Shown: positions 1 to 6,858 of the stretch, in pieces
Position numbering within the stretch: position 1 is the first letter of the stretch
Layout of the letters: each line of letters opens with the position of its first letter
NCBI GenBank assembly: GCA_964481705.1
Contig: CAYZUC010000120.1
Location: 1-7,791 of the forward strand
DNA from: CAYZUC01 sp964481705
GTDB taxonomy: Bacteria; Bacillota; Clostridia; Lachnospirales; Lachnospiraceae
DNA: 7,791 bases
Direction of reading: 5' to 3'
Notes under the pieces: generated by a model
The model's database searches: none
What the model was told of the DNA's origin: nothing
Seen by the model: only the letters and a program-made list of their open reading frames with translations
Made by a program: the position numbers and the translations under genes

Positions 1-2
1 TG

Positions 3-1589
3 AAAACCAACTTAATTATTTTAGCAATAATATTCTATTCTGTTCCACTTTTTTTCTCTTTTGCAACAATGTTTTATGTTGAAATGTTACCAGTTTTTTT
101 TGCCTTTTCAGGTTTTTTGCTATACGCAGATATTGAACCCAAAAAATGCTATGAAAAGCTACCTATAATTGGTTTACTTTTTGGATGTTCGGTTATCTCG
201 AAATTAACTATATCATATACAATACTGGTTGGGGGAACAGTAGCCATTATATTAGTAATAATGTACATTATTAGAGAAAAATCATTAACAATAAGAAGTG
301 TCTCTAAAATTATTATTACAGGTATTCTTTTTTTCTTAATTTTGGCTATTCCATTTGGACAGGCATGGTATCGTTATGGTAATCCATTTTACCCTTGGTT
401 CAACGATGTTTTTAAATCGCCATACTTTCCATTAAAAAACTTTGTTGATCCTTTTGATAGTAGCCCTTTGGGCTATAACTTCAATTCACTACAGACTATA
501 ATACTTCACTCAAGTAAGAATATTGAAATGAAAGATGGAGCACTTGGTTATTACTTGTTTTTACTTCCAATTATTCCAATAGGATGTATAATTCACAGAA
601 AAAGACAAGTAACTATATGGAGCTTAGTATGTTTTCTATCGTATGGAATTTCAACTTTCTTTACCTTTAACTTGCGTTATTATATGGCAATATTTATGCT
701 TGCAAGTATGCTTGTAGCAGTGTCCTTATGTATTATCTGTGAAAAATTGCGCAAGTTTAATATGATTTGTATGTTTAGTATATCTATACTAATTTCAATA
801 CCAGGATTGATTTATATCAAGAGTAACTATAGTTGGAAAGATAATTTAACAAAAGTTTCAGATAGTATTAGTGTTTCAGCAATTTCAAGTTTGCTTAGTA
901 AGATTCCATCAAATATGAAAGTGTTTTCTTCATCTGATTACAAAGGAGATTATGATGGTTATTTTTCTTCTAATGATTGGCATGGATATGCTTGGAAATC
1001 GATAATTAATAAGGAGGGAATAACGATTGAAGAGTTTATTTCGGATTTTGATTATTACATTTGTAAGGTATCTGATGAGAATGAAATGCAAGAGTTAGGA
1101 GAAATTGAGAGTAGTGGTTTAGTGATTTTAGATGAGTTGGCTCAGGTGAATGACTATAAATTGTATCACATTAAATCACTAGGAAAAACTATCGCCACTG
1201 AGCAATTTGATAAGGAGTTTGAGATATCATTAGAAAATCCCTATACGGTATTTATTCCTGTGGATAATAGTAATAATTATAGAATAGAACAATTAATCAA
1301 AAATGAACAAGAAACGCCAATAAACATGAGATTTCAGATCAATTGGTTGGGAAAAGATGATACTTATATTAGCACAACAATACAGAATTATACAATTGCG
1401 CCAGGTGAAGTGAAATCTTCTTATTCTGATATTTTTGTACCTCCTAATGAAGCGTGTAAGGCTGCGGTAGTTTTCTCACCAGAGAATCCTAATTCTACTG
1501 TTATAATTTCTGAGTATCAATTTAAGGAAATGGTACATTATGTTTTAAATATTACAAGGATTGTGGAAAACAGGCAGTATTTTGAATGA
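3..1589 (+). CDS. GT-C type membrane glycosyltransferase, 5' partial
   Basis: The reading frame is open from base 3 through the window edge, so the N-terminus is missing; the first ATG inside (69) lies in a hydrophobic stretch and is unlikely to be the start. Counting from that Met, hydrophobic segments lie near residues 7-20, 31-47, 50-69, 80-97, 159-176, 182-200, 203-224 and 232-250. A loop after the fourth has the motif WYRYGNPFYPWFN (100-112), which resembles the 'GNPxYPxxN' loop of many GT39/ArnT-like GT-C proteins. Such enzymes use polyprenyl-phosphate sugars at the outer face of the membrane. About 250 residues after the last helix are predicted soluble; residues 380-485 look like a beta-sandwich. 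The catalytic Asp expected near the N-terminus of GT-C enzymes is outside the window, so activity cannot be judged. It may instead be a non-catalytic polytopic glycan protein of the same fold. The 181-base gap behind it suggests that the following genes have their own promoter. Confidence 0.75.
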   Translation, partial: KTNLIILAIIFYSVPLFFSFATMFYVEMLPVFFAFSGFLLYADIEPKKCYEKLPIIGLLFGCSVISKLTISYTILVGGTVAIILVIMYIIREKSLTIRSVSKIIITGILFFLILAIPFGQAWYRYGNPFYPWFNDVFKSPYFPLKNFVDPFDSSPLGYNFNSLQTIILHSSKNIEMKDGALGYYLFLLPIIPIGCIIHRKRQVTIWSLVCFLSYGISTFFTFNLRYYMAIFMLASMLVAVSLCIICEKLRKFNMICMFSISILISIPGLIYIKSNYSWKDNLTKVSDSISVSAISSLLSKIPSNMKVFSSSDYKGDYDGYFSSNDWHGYAWKSIINKEGITIEEFISDFDYYICKVSDENEMQELGEIESSGLVILDELAQVNDYKLYHIKSLGKTIATEQFDKEFEISLENPYTVFIPVDNSNNYRIEQLIKNEQETPINMRFQINWLGKDDTYISTTIQNYTIAPGEVKSSYSDIFVPPNEACKAAVVFSPENPNSTVIISEYQFKEMVHYVLNITRIVENRQYFE

Positions 1590-1635
1590 TTCATGAATTT
1601 TCTAGTTCATAACTACGGATCTTTACTTGTATTAT

Positions 1636-1665
1636 TTAAGAAATTAAATTGTTATATATTATAGT
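1636..1665 (+). promoter_or_regulatory. possible sigma-A type promoter upstream of the deacetylase run
   Basis: TTAAGA (1636-1641) and TATAGT (1660-1665) are separated by 18 bases, matching four of six and five of six consensus positions. They sit in the only sizeable gap before the packed run starting at 1771, which would leave a leader of about 100 bases. In DNA this AT-rich, such matches arise often by chance, so this is a candidate only. No operator or riboswitch fold was recognised in the leader. Confidence 0.25.
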
Positions 1666-1770
1666 ATGAGCATCGGCGTAGAGAATAGAAGAACATTGGA
1701 TATTCTTTAGTTCAAATGTGCAAAGCATCTATGTAAAGAATTATTACAAAATATAGAAGAGGACAAAAAT

Positions 1771-2631
1771 ATGCAAAACAATTTTTTCACAATAGATACC
1801 GAGGACTGGTACCATGCAAATTATAAGGATGGATTGTTTACAAATGGGAAAATGACAAAATCCACAGTTGAGGAGAATGTGAATACTTATTTAGAGATAT
1901 TTGATAAATATCAGGTGAAAGCAACTTTCTTTGTGCTGGGAATAGTTGCTGAAGAACACCCTGATATGATTTGTAAAATACATGAAGCTGGACATGAAAT
2001 AGCAAGCCATGGTTATGCACACATGTTAGTTTACAATCAGACGCCAGAAGAGTTTCGAAATGATGTAAGAAGAAGTAAACAAGTGTTAGAGAGCCTGATT
2101 CATGATAAAGTTATTGGATACAGAGCTCCATCTTGGTCAATTACAGAGAATTCATTATGGGCATTGAGGATATTGGAGGAAGAAGGTTTTGTTTATACAT
2201 CCAGTATTTTTCCTACAAAAAATCAGTTATACGGAATTCCTGATGCGCCACGGAAAATCTATGTATCATCATATTATGAAAGTGGTTGTAAATTGATTCA
2301 AATACCTCCGAGTACCTTTTCAATATTTGGAGAACGTCTTAAGGTACCTTTTTCAGGAGGAGCGTATTTTAGATTATTTCCCATTTCCTTCATTAAGTCC
2401 TTTTCAAATTACATAATTAAAAGGGAAAATATGCCAGTAGTATTTTATTTGCATCCTAGAGAAATTGATAAAATGCAGCCCAAATTGAAATTGTCATTTC
2501 TTAATTATATGATACATTACTATGGAATTGGAGGATGTCAGAAGAAACTAGAGAAAGTGCTAAAGGAATATCAGTTTGATACAATTCGACACTATTTATT
2601 ACAAAGTAAACAGGAGAATAGAAATGAATAA
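1771..2631 (+). CDS. polysaccharide deacetylase, NodB/DUF3473 family
   Basis: This 286-residue protein is a carbohydrate esterase 4 (NodB-fold) enzyme, predicted to remove N-acetyl groups from a sugar polymer or lipid-linked glycan using a metal ion. The N-terminal motif TIDTEDW (7-13) supplies Asp9 and Asp12. HEIASHGYAH (75-84) gives the metal-binding H-x3-H pair His80 and His84, YRAPSWS (117-123) is the arginine motif, and FYLHPRE (225-231) gives the late His228. The short 'DxED' opening and the C-terminal extension after LHPRE are typical of the DUF3473-containing subgroup found in exopolysaccharide loci. All expected catalytic residues are present, so it should be active. There is no signal peptide or membrane segment, so it should act in the cytoplasm on a precursor. 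The start is set by AGAGGA at 1758-1763, seven bases before the ATG. Its stop overlaps the next gene. The exact substrate is unknown. Confidence 0.9.
   Translation: MQNNFFTIDTEDWYHANYKDGLFTNGKMTKSTVEENVNTYLEIFDKYQVKATFFVLGIVAEEHPDMICKIHEAGHEIASHGYAHMLVYNQTPEEFRNDVRRSKQVLESLIHDKVIGYRAPSWSITENSLWALRILEEEGFVYTSSIFPTKNQLYGIPDAPRKIYVSSYYESGCKLIQIPPSTFSIFGERLKVPFSGGAYFRLFPISFIKSFSNYIIKRENMPVVFYLHPREIDKMQPKLKLSFLNYMIHYYGIGGCQKKLEKVLKEYQFDTIRHYLLQSKQENRNE
2612..2616 (+). promoter_or_regulatory. ribosome binding site deciding the GNAT start
   Basis: AGGAG lies seven bases before the ATG at 2624, inside the end of the deacetylase gene. This favours 2624 over the in-frame ATG at 2576, which has no comparable site and would give a 56-base overlap. 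Confidence 0.75.
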
Positions 2632-3694
2632 TGTAAGATGGCATTTAGAAAAGTATAATGGACAAAAAGACCAGATTCTAGAATTACGTAAGATTGTTTT
2701 TGGTGATGATGATCTGGATAAATTAATACCAGAATTCTGGGATTGGGAATTTGAAAATAATTATGCAGGAAAAACCAAGGTGTTTTTGGCAGTTGATGAT
2801 ACAGTAGTTGGGCATTATGCAGTTTGTCCAAGTAATATTCAGATAAATGGAGAGACAAAAAAGGGTTCAATTGTGGTTGATGTTATGACTCATCCGAACT
2901 ATCGTTTCCAGGGAATGTTTGTAGAATTAGGGAAGTATTCACTTGAACAATCGGGTATAGATGATATCGATTTCTCTTATGGATTTCCAATTAGAAAGGC
3001 AGTTCTACCAGGACATTTAAAGATTGGATGGAAGGTTGCTATGCCCCTACCAGTTTATGTTTATCCGGTTGATTTTGCACAACTGTTTAATAAATTTATT
3101 AAAATTGGTCCATTGTCTACTATACTGGGTTTTCTTCCCCAGCTTTTTTACAGAGTGATTTCTGTAACAGGAGGACAATCAAGAAAAATTAAAATAATGG
3201 AAGATAGTCAGTTTACGAATACTAAAGAGCTTAACAATTTCATAAATAAAACAAAAAATCAGCATAAAATAATGCAACAACGCGATTTTGTTTTTTTGGA
3301 TTGGAGATATAATCAAAATAAGTGGCGTAAATATCATATCTTTTCTGCATATAGAAACGAGGAAATGGTTGGATATATAGTGTTGAGAAACACGCTAATA
3401 TATGATTTACAATCTACTACTATAGTAGATATTCAGGTGAAAAATTTTGATAGTGAAGTAATTAATGAATTAATTACAAGAACGATAAAATATGCAAGGG
3501 AAAGTAAATGTGCTTTAGTTGGTTGTATGATTAATAAATGTAAATATAAAACTGCCCTCCTAAAAAAAATGTTTATTAAGTCTCCCTATATATTTAAGTT
3601 TATAATTCACAAGAACAGAGAAATTGATTATGAAGATAAGTTATTAAATCCAGAAAATTGGCTGTTAACATGGGCTGATACTGATGATTTGTAA
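2624..3694 (+). CDS. GNAT family N-acyltransferase
   Basis: This 356-residue protein has an N-terminal GNAT fold that transfers an acyl group from acyl-CoA to an amine. Visible parts are the beta4 strand VGHYAV (62-67), then VVDVMTHPNYRFQGMF (84-99), which matches the acyl-CoA pyrophosphate loop with Arg94 and Gly97; the loop is less glycine-rich than the usual RGQG form. Residues 221-256 (FLDWRY, then MVGYIVLR) look like a second GNAT-like half, as in two-domain Eis- or FemX-like enzymes. The C-terminus NWLLTWADTDD resembles the 'W-x-LT-x-GDTD' tail of GNAT proteins seen in polysaccharide loci (from memory of the family). The ATG overlaps the deacetylase stop (ATGAATAA), implying translational coupling and a shared pathway. 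I infer that it re-acylates an amino sugar freed by the deacetylase, perhaps using the acyl-CoA made by the next three genes. An acetyl donor or a peptide substrate is also possible. Confidence 0.8.
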   Translation: MNNVRWHLEKYNGQKDQILELRKIVFGDDDLDKLIPEFWDWEFENNYAGKTKVFLAVDDTVVGHYAVCPSNIQINGETKKGSIVVDVMTHPNYRFQGMFVELGKYSLEQSGIDDIDFSYGFPIRKAVLPGHLKIGWKVAMPLPVYVYPVDFAQLFNKFIKIGPLSTILGFLPQLFYRVISVTGGQSRKIKIMEDSQFTNTKELNNFINKTKNQHKIMQQRDFVFLDWRYNQNKWRKYHIFSAYRNEEMVGYIVLRNTLIYDLQSTTIVDIQVKNFDSEVINELITRTIKYARESKCALVGCMINKCKYKTALLKKMFIKSPYIFKFIIHKNREIDYEDKLLNPENWLLTWADTDDL

Positions 3695-3700
3695 AGGGGA
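3694..3700 (+). promoter_or_regulatory. ribosome binding site deciding the SDR start
   Basis: AAGGGGA starts at the last base of the GNAT stop codon and ends seven bases before the ATG at 3708. This selects 3708 over the in-frame ATG at 3684, whose extra eight residues would precede the canonical SDR start (MNKVALITGG). Confidence 0.75.
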
Positions 3701-3707
3701 AAACAGA

Positions 3708-4442
3708 ATGAATAAAGTTGCATTAATAACAGGAGGAACAGGTGGTATAGGAAGTGCTCTTGTAAGAGGATTTTTAGATGCTGGTTATAAAGTGATTTTT
3801 ACTTATAATAATAATACACAGAAAGCCCAAGAATTAATTGCTCAATTTGGAGGAAGTAGTAGTGATTTGTTGTCCGTTAAAGTTGATGTTTCGTCTGAAA
3901 GTGATGTTGAGATGTTACGCGAAATGATAATACAAAGGTTTAACTATCTGGATACTATTATTTATGCAACAGGTATTTTCGAAGATGCATTAATTGAAAG
4001 TATGGAAGTAAGTAGTTGGAATAGAGTTATTGATGCAGATCTTACTGGGGCATTTTTGATTGCAAAACATTTGCTTGGTATGTTAAAGGTGAGTGAAAGG
4101 GGCAGATTTATTACGATTGGTTCTGTTATGGGAGAGAGTGGGATATATGGATCTTGTAGCTATGCAGCAGCTAAGGCAGGACTGATTGGATTAACGAAAA
4201 GTATTGCTTTAGAAACAGCAAAATATGGAGTTACTGCAAATGTTGTTTCATTGGGCTATATTTCTACTGGAATGACAATGGATGTATCTGATAAAGTACT
4301 TGAAAGTGCAATAAAGAGAATTCCTATGAAAAAATTAGGAAATCCAGAGGATGTGGCAAAAACGATTGTAGACTTATGCAAGGAGAGTACAAACTATATA
4401 TCTGGTCAGGTAATCAGGATTAATGGATTACTATATGTATAA
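3708..4442 (+). CDS. SDR-family 3-oxoacyl-(ACP/CoA) reductase, FabG/PhaB-like
   Basis: This is a classical short-chain dehydrogenase of 244 residues, the usual FabG length. It has the dinucleotide-binding TGGTGGIG (8-15), Asp60 in VDV, and the catalytic Ser139, Tyr152 and Lys156 (SYAAAK, then AGLIGLTKS as in FabG). It is predicted to reduce a 3-oxoacyl thioester to the (R)-3-hydroxyacyl form with NAD(P)H. With the thiolase just downstream, acetoacetyl-CoA is the likely substrate. Three normally conserved positions differ: the NNAG motif reads YATG (86-89), the tetrad Asn of 'NLTG' is Asp111 (ADLTG), and the Pro of 'APG' is Leu (SLG, 181-183). The Ser-Tyr-Lys triad is intact, so activity is likely, but kinetics or substrate may have drifted. 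The thiolase start lies 13 bases after the stop. Assignment to ACP or CoA substrates cannot be made from sequence alone. Confidence 0.85.
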   Translation: MNKVALITGGTGGIGSALVRGFLDAGYKVIFTYNNNTQKAQELIAQFGGSSSDLLSVKVDVSSESDVEMLREMIIQRFNYLDTIIYATGIFEDALIESMEVSSWNRVIDADLTGAFLIAKHLLGMLKVSERGRFITIGSVMGESGIYGSCSYAAAKAGLIGLTKSIALETAKYGVTANVVSLGYISTGMTMDVSDKVLESAIKRIPMKKLGNPEDVAKTIVDLCKESTNYISGQVIRINGLLYV

Positions 4443-4443
4443 T

Positions 4444-4449
4444 GAGGAG
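4444..4449 (+). promoter_or_regulatory. ribosome binding site deciding the thiolase start
   Basis: GAGGAG stands three bases before the ATG at 4453 and six before the ATG at 4456. The spacing favours 4456. It also argues against the in-frame ATG at 4423, which would overlap the SDR gene by 20 bases and add residues that do not look like a thiolase. Confidence 0.7.
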
Positions 4450-4455
4450 AATATG

Positions 4456-5637
4456 ATGAAAAAAAGTGCAATTGTAAGTTATGCTAGAACTCCATTTGGA
4501 AAATTTGGTGGCATGTTAAAAGAGTATAAAGCTGTCGAACTAGGAAGTATTGTATTAAAAGAAGTAATAAAAAGGGGTTGTGTCGAAGCAAAAGACTTGG
4601 ACTTGGTAATTATGGGGCAGGTTTTACAAGGAGGATGTGGACAAATTCCGGCAAGACAGGCATCAATTAATGCAGGAATACCATGTGAAGTTCCAGTCGA
4701 CGCAATTAATAAGGTATGTGCATCGAGTTTGCGAGCGGTTACCATGGCAGACCAAATAATTCGTTGCGGAGATGCAAATATCATTGCTGCTGGTGGAATG
4801 GAAAGCATGTCAAATGCACCATTTATCTCTTATGCTACCCGATGGGGTCAAAAAATGTTTGATTTTAAGTTTGTTGATCTTATGGTAAAGGATGGATTAT
4901 GGTGCCCATATTATGATCAACACATGGCGGTACATGGTGGAGTTGTTGCTAAAGAATATGGTATTTCAAGAGAAGAACAAGATACGTGGGCAGTGGAGAG
5001 TCAAAAAAGAACTAAATTAGCAATGGATTGTGGATATCTAAAAAGAGAGATTGTAAAGGTTCCGGTGTCTCATGGGAGGATAATGGAACAGGACGAGGCT
5101 CCAAGACCAGAAACAGATATTCATAAGCTTTCACACTTGAAACCACTCTTTATTGATGACAATTCGGTTACTGCTGGAAATGCACCTGGAGTGAATGATG
5201 GGGCATCAGCGTTTATTATAATGAGTAACGAATATGCTGAACAAGATAATATACAACCAGAGGCGTATATTATCTCTCATACGATGCAATCAGAAGATCC
5301 AAGGTATATAGCTACTGCTCCGGGTAAAGCAATTAACAAATTACTCAAGAAGGTTAATATGAAAGTAGAGGATATTGATTTGTTTGAGATAAATGAGGCC
5401 TTTGCAGCCGTTACGTTAATCAGTAGTCAAATTGTGGGATGCAATCTAGAAAAAGTCAATGTAAATGGAGGAGCAATTGCATATGGTCATCCTCTTGGAG
5501 CGTCAGGTGGACGTATTTTGATGACGTTGGTAAGCGAATTGCAAAGAAGAAATCTTCAATATGGAATTGCTGCGATATGTAGTGGTATGGGGCAGGGGGA
5601 TGCGATTCTTATTCAGAATGCAAAGTATCGTATTTAA
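4456..5637 (+). CDS. thiolase II, acetyl-CoA C-acetyltransferase
   Basis: This 393-residue protein is a full-length biosynthetic-type thiolase, predicted to condense two acetyl-CoA into acetoacetyl-CoA or to run the reverse cleavage. The nucleophile Cys88 lies in NKVCASS; GGMESMSNAP (113-122) is the familiar thiolase loop; NEAF (313-316) supplies the oxyanion Asn; GHPLGASG (344-351) supplies His345; and Cys375 in CSGMGQG is the second catalytic Cys. Length and spacing match the Zoogloea-type enzyme closely. The loop GNAPGVNDGA has Pro244 where the Zoogloea enzyme has Ser247. The gene sits between a ketoreductase and an (R)-hydratase, the order of logic of PhaA, PhaB and PhaJ, with no PHB synthase in the window. 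Clostridial butyrate pathways instead pair thiolase with an (S)-specific HBD and a crotonase, absent here, so a dedicated side pathway is inferred. Other acyl chain lengths cannot be excluded. Confidence 0.92.
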   Translation: MKKSAIVSYARTPFGKFGGMLKEYKAVELGSIVLKEVIKRGCVEAKDLDLVIMGQVLQGGCGQIPARQASINAGIPCEVPVDAINKVCASSLRAVTMADQIIRCGDANIIAAGGMESMSNAPFISYATRWGQKMFDFKFVDLMVKDGLWCPYYDQHMAVHGGVVAKEYGISREEQDTWAVESQKRTKLAMDCGYLKREIVKVPVSHGRIMEQDEAPRPETDIHKLSHLKPLFIDDNSVTAGNAPGVNDGASAFIIMSNEYAEQDNIQPEAYIISHTMQSEDPRYIATAPGKAINKLLKKVNMKVEDIDLFEINEAFAAVTLISSQIVGCNLEKVNVNGGAIAYGHPLGASGGRILMTLVSELQRRNLQYGIAAICSGMGQGDAILIQNAKYRI

Positions 5638-5656
5638 TCAATTTGTGAGGTAGAAG

Positions 5657-6061
5657 ATGAAATATGAAGTAGGAATGAAGTCAGAATTTACAAAAACTTT
5701 CTCAGAAAGTGATGTTTATCTTTTTGCGGGAATTACAGGTGATATGAATGAAATTCATATTAATTCTGTAGCCGCTGAGAAATCATTTTTTGGAAAGAGA
5801 GTGGTTCATGGAATTCTTGTCATAGGCTTAATATCGAATGTGATAGGTATGCAGTTGCCTGGACCAGGAACAATATATTTAGAACAATCTGCTAAGTTTA
5901 GGAATCCTGTATTCATTGGAGATACTGTGACAGCTAAAGTTCAGATTGAAGAAGTCCTAAATCAAGAAAAGGGAATATTAAAGCTAAATACAGAAGTGGT
6001 TAATCAAGATGGAGTAAGCGTTATTTCTGGCTCAGCTGTTGTAAAGATAACTGAATTTTGA
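5657..6061 (+). CDS. MaoC-like (R)-specific enoyl-CoA hydratase, PhaJ-like
   Basis: This 134-residue single hot-dog protein is about the size of Aeromonas PhaJ. The hydratase-2 motif reads TGDMNEIH (27-34), giving the catalytic Asp29 and His34 with the same spacing as Asp31 and His36 of PhaJ; Glu32 replaces the usual Pro. VVHGIL (49-54) and LPGPGTIYLEQSAKF (67-81), followed by PVFIGDTV, match the family closely. It is predicted to interconvert (R)-3-hydroxyacyl-CoA and trans-2-enoyl-CoA in the cytoplasm. Beside the reductase and thiolase this gives either crotonyl-CoA from acetoacetyl-CoA or (R)-3-hydroxybutyryl-CoA from crotonyl-CoA. GTGAGG at 5645-5650, six bases before the ATG, supports the start, and the gene follows the thiolase by 19 bases. 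Some MaoC-like hot-dog proteins act as dehydratases or thioesterases on other chains, so the substrate is inferred from context. Confidence 0.88.
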   Translation: MKYEVGMKSEFTKTFSESDVYLFAGITGDMNEIHINSVAAEKSFFGKRVVHGILVIGLISNVIGMQLPGPGTIYLEQSAKFRNPVFIGDTVTAKVQIEEVLNQEKGILKLNTEVVNQDGVSVISGSAVVKITEF

Positions 6062-6071
6062 GGAGTTTAAA

Positions 6072-6155
6072 GTGTTTATAACAACTGGAACAAGTTATTT
6101 AATATATAGTACAGTTGTATGTAGTAGTTACAGAAACACATTGTTAGAAAAATAG
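6072..6155 (+). CDS. possible 27-residue small ORF (GTG start)
   Basis: A GTG codon at 6072 follows AGGAG (6061-6065) by six bases and opens a 27-codon frame ending in TAG at 6153-6155, where the GGGAGA ribosome binding site of the next gene begins. The peptide starts MFITTGTSYLIYST, has a weakly hydrophobic middle with one Cys, and resembles nothing I recognise. The well-placed Shine-Dalgarno sequence and exact fit into the gap suggest translation, perhaps a coupling leader or the stump of a lost gene. An ORF this short in AT-rich DNA may also be chance. Confidence 0.3.
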   Translation: MFITTGTSYLIYSTVVCSSYRNTLLEK

Positions 6156-6163
6156 GGAGAAGA

Positions 6164-6856
6164 ATGAAAGTACTAGTTATTATACCTGCATATAATGAAC
6201 AGGACAATATATTAAGGACAGTTAAGGATTTGGAAGAGTATTTTCCGGAAGCTGATAAAATTATAGTAAATGATGCTTCAATTGATAATACTAAGGATAT
6301 TCTGATAAATAATAATATTGATTATTTAGACCTGCCTATTAATTTAGGTATTGGTGGTGGAGTGCAGACAGGTTATATTTATGCAAAGAAGCATGATTTT
6401 GATATAGCTATTCAGATGGATGGAGATGGTCAGCATTGTGCATCAGAAATAAAGAAAATTATTTTTCCAATAGTACATAATGAGGCGGATATTGTAATTG
6501 GATCTCGATTTCTGAATAGAGAGGGATTTCAATCATCTATTATGCGAAGATTCGGAATCAATTTATTGAGTTTCTTGATTTTTCTCTGCACAAAACAGAG
6601 AGTTAAAGACGTTACAAGCGGATTTAGAGCAATTAATAGAAAATACATTGATATTTTTTCGAAAGAGTACGCTCAAGACTATCCAGAGCCGGAAGCAATA
6701 ATTGTTGCAAGTAATTATGGTGCTAAGATAGTGGAGGTTCCTGTTGTTATGAAAAATCGTCAAGGAGGATTAAGTTCCATTTCTCCTATTAAGTCTATAT
6801 ATTATATGATCAAGGTCTCACTAGCAATAATCATTCAGAAGATGGGAGGTAAGTAA
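6164..6856 (+). CDS. family 2 glycosyltransferase, DPM1/DPG-synthase-like
   Basis: This 230-residue GT-A enzyme is predicted to move a sugar from a nucleotide donor to polyprenyl phosphate on the inner membrane face. Motifs in order are IPAYNE (7-12), VNDAS (35-39, for the usual VDDGS), INLGIGGGVQTG (59-70), the metal-binding DXD in MDGDGQH (85-91), GSRF (113-116) and DVTSGFRA (149-156). These are the signatures of the dolichyl-phosphate mannose/glucose synthase subgroup. It lacks the C-terminal GtrA-like helices or membrane pair found in some relatives and ends with a short amphipathic stretch, so membrane contact may come from the DUF2304 protein encoded two bases downstream. The start is supported by GGGAGA at 6155-6160. 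The sugar cannot be read from sequence. The next two genes and the upstream GT-C gene fit a make, flip and transfer scheme. Confidence 0.88.
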   Translation: MKVLVIIPAYNEQDNILRTVKDLEEYFPEADKIIVNDASIDNTKDILINNNIDYLDLPINLGIGGGVQTGYIYAKKHDFDIAIQMDGDGQHCASEIKKIIFPIVHNEADIVIGSRFLNREGFQSSIMRRFGINLLSFLIFLCTKQRVKDVTSGFRAINRKYIDIFSKEYAQDYPEPEAIIVASNYGAKIVEVPVVMKNRQGGLSSISPIKSIYYMIKVSLAIIIQKMGGK

Positions 6857-6858
6857 TA

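Noticed and set aside
1589..1598. Palindrome ATTCATGAAT at the end of the GT-C gene as a terminator
   Set aside because: The sequence is AT-rich with no loop and no proper U-tract, so it cannot form a stable Rho-independent terminator.
1732..1748. Inverted repeat TGTAA ... TTACA ahead of the deacetylase as a regulatory hairpin
   Set aside because: Five AT-rich base pairs around a seven-base loop are expected by chance in this composition, and nothing else supports an operator.
1838..2020. 60-codon open frame on the minus strand
   Set aside because: It lies wholly inside the deacetylase gene, has no ribosome binding site and reads as low-complexity shadow sequence. The other minus-strand frames (2592-2870, 4479-4808, 6563-6763, 6909-7202) were rejected on the same grounds.
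5172..5205. Pro244 in the thiolase where the Zoogloea enzyme has Ser247, as a sign of new specificity
   Set aside because: As I recall, GNAPG variants occur in ordinary full-length thiolases, and all four catalytic elements are intact, so this alone does not indicate a new activity.
3708..6061. PHB storage or butyrate fermentation operon
   Set aside because: No PHB synthase or phasin is present, and the butyrate route would need (S)-specific HBD, crotonase and butyryl-CoA dehydrogenase. The neighbours are glycan genes instead.
6078..6098. Inverted repeat ATAAC ... GTTAT after the hydratase gene
   Set aside because: A five-pair stem with an eleven-base loop and no following T run is too weak for a terminator or operator.
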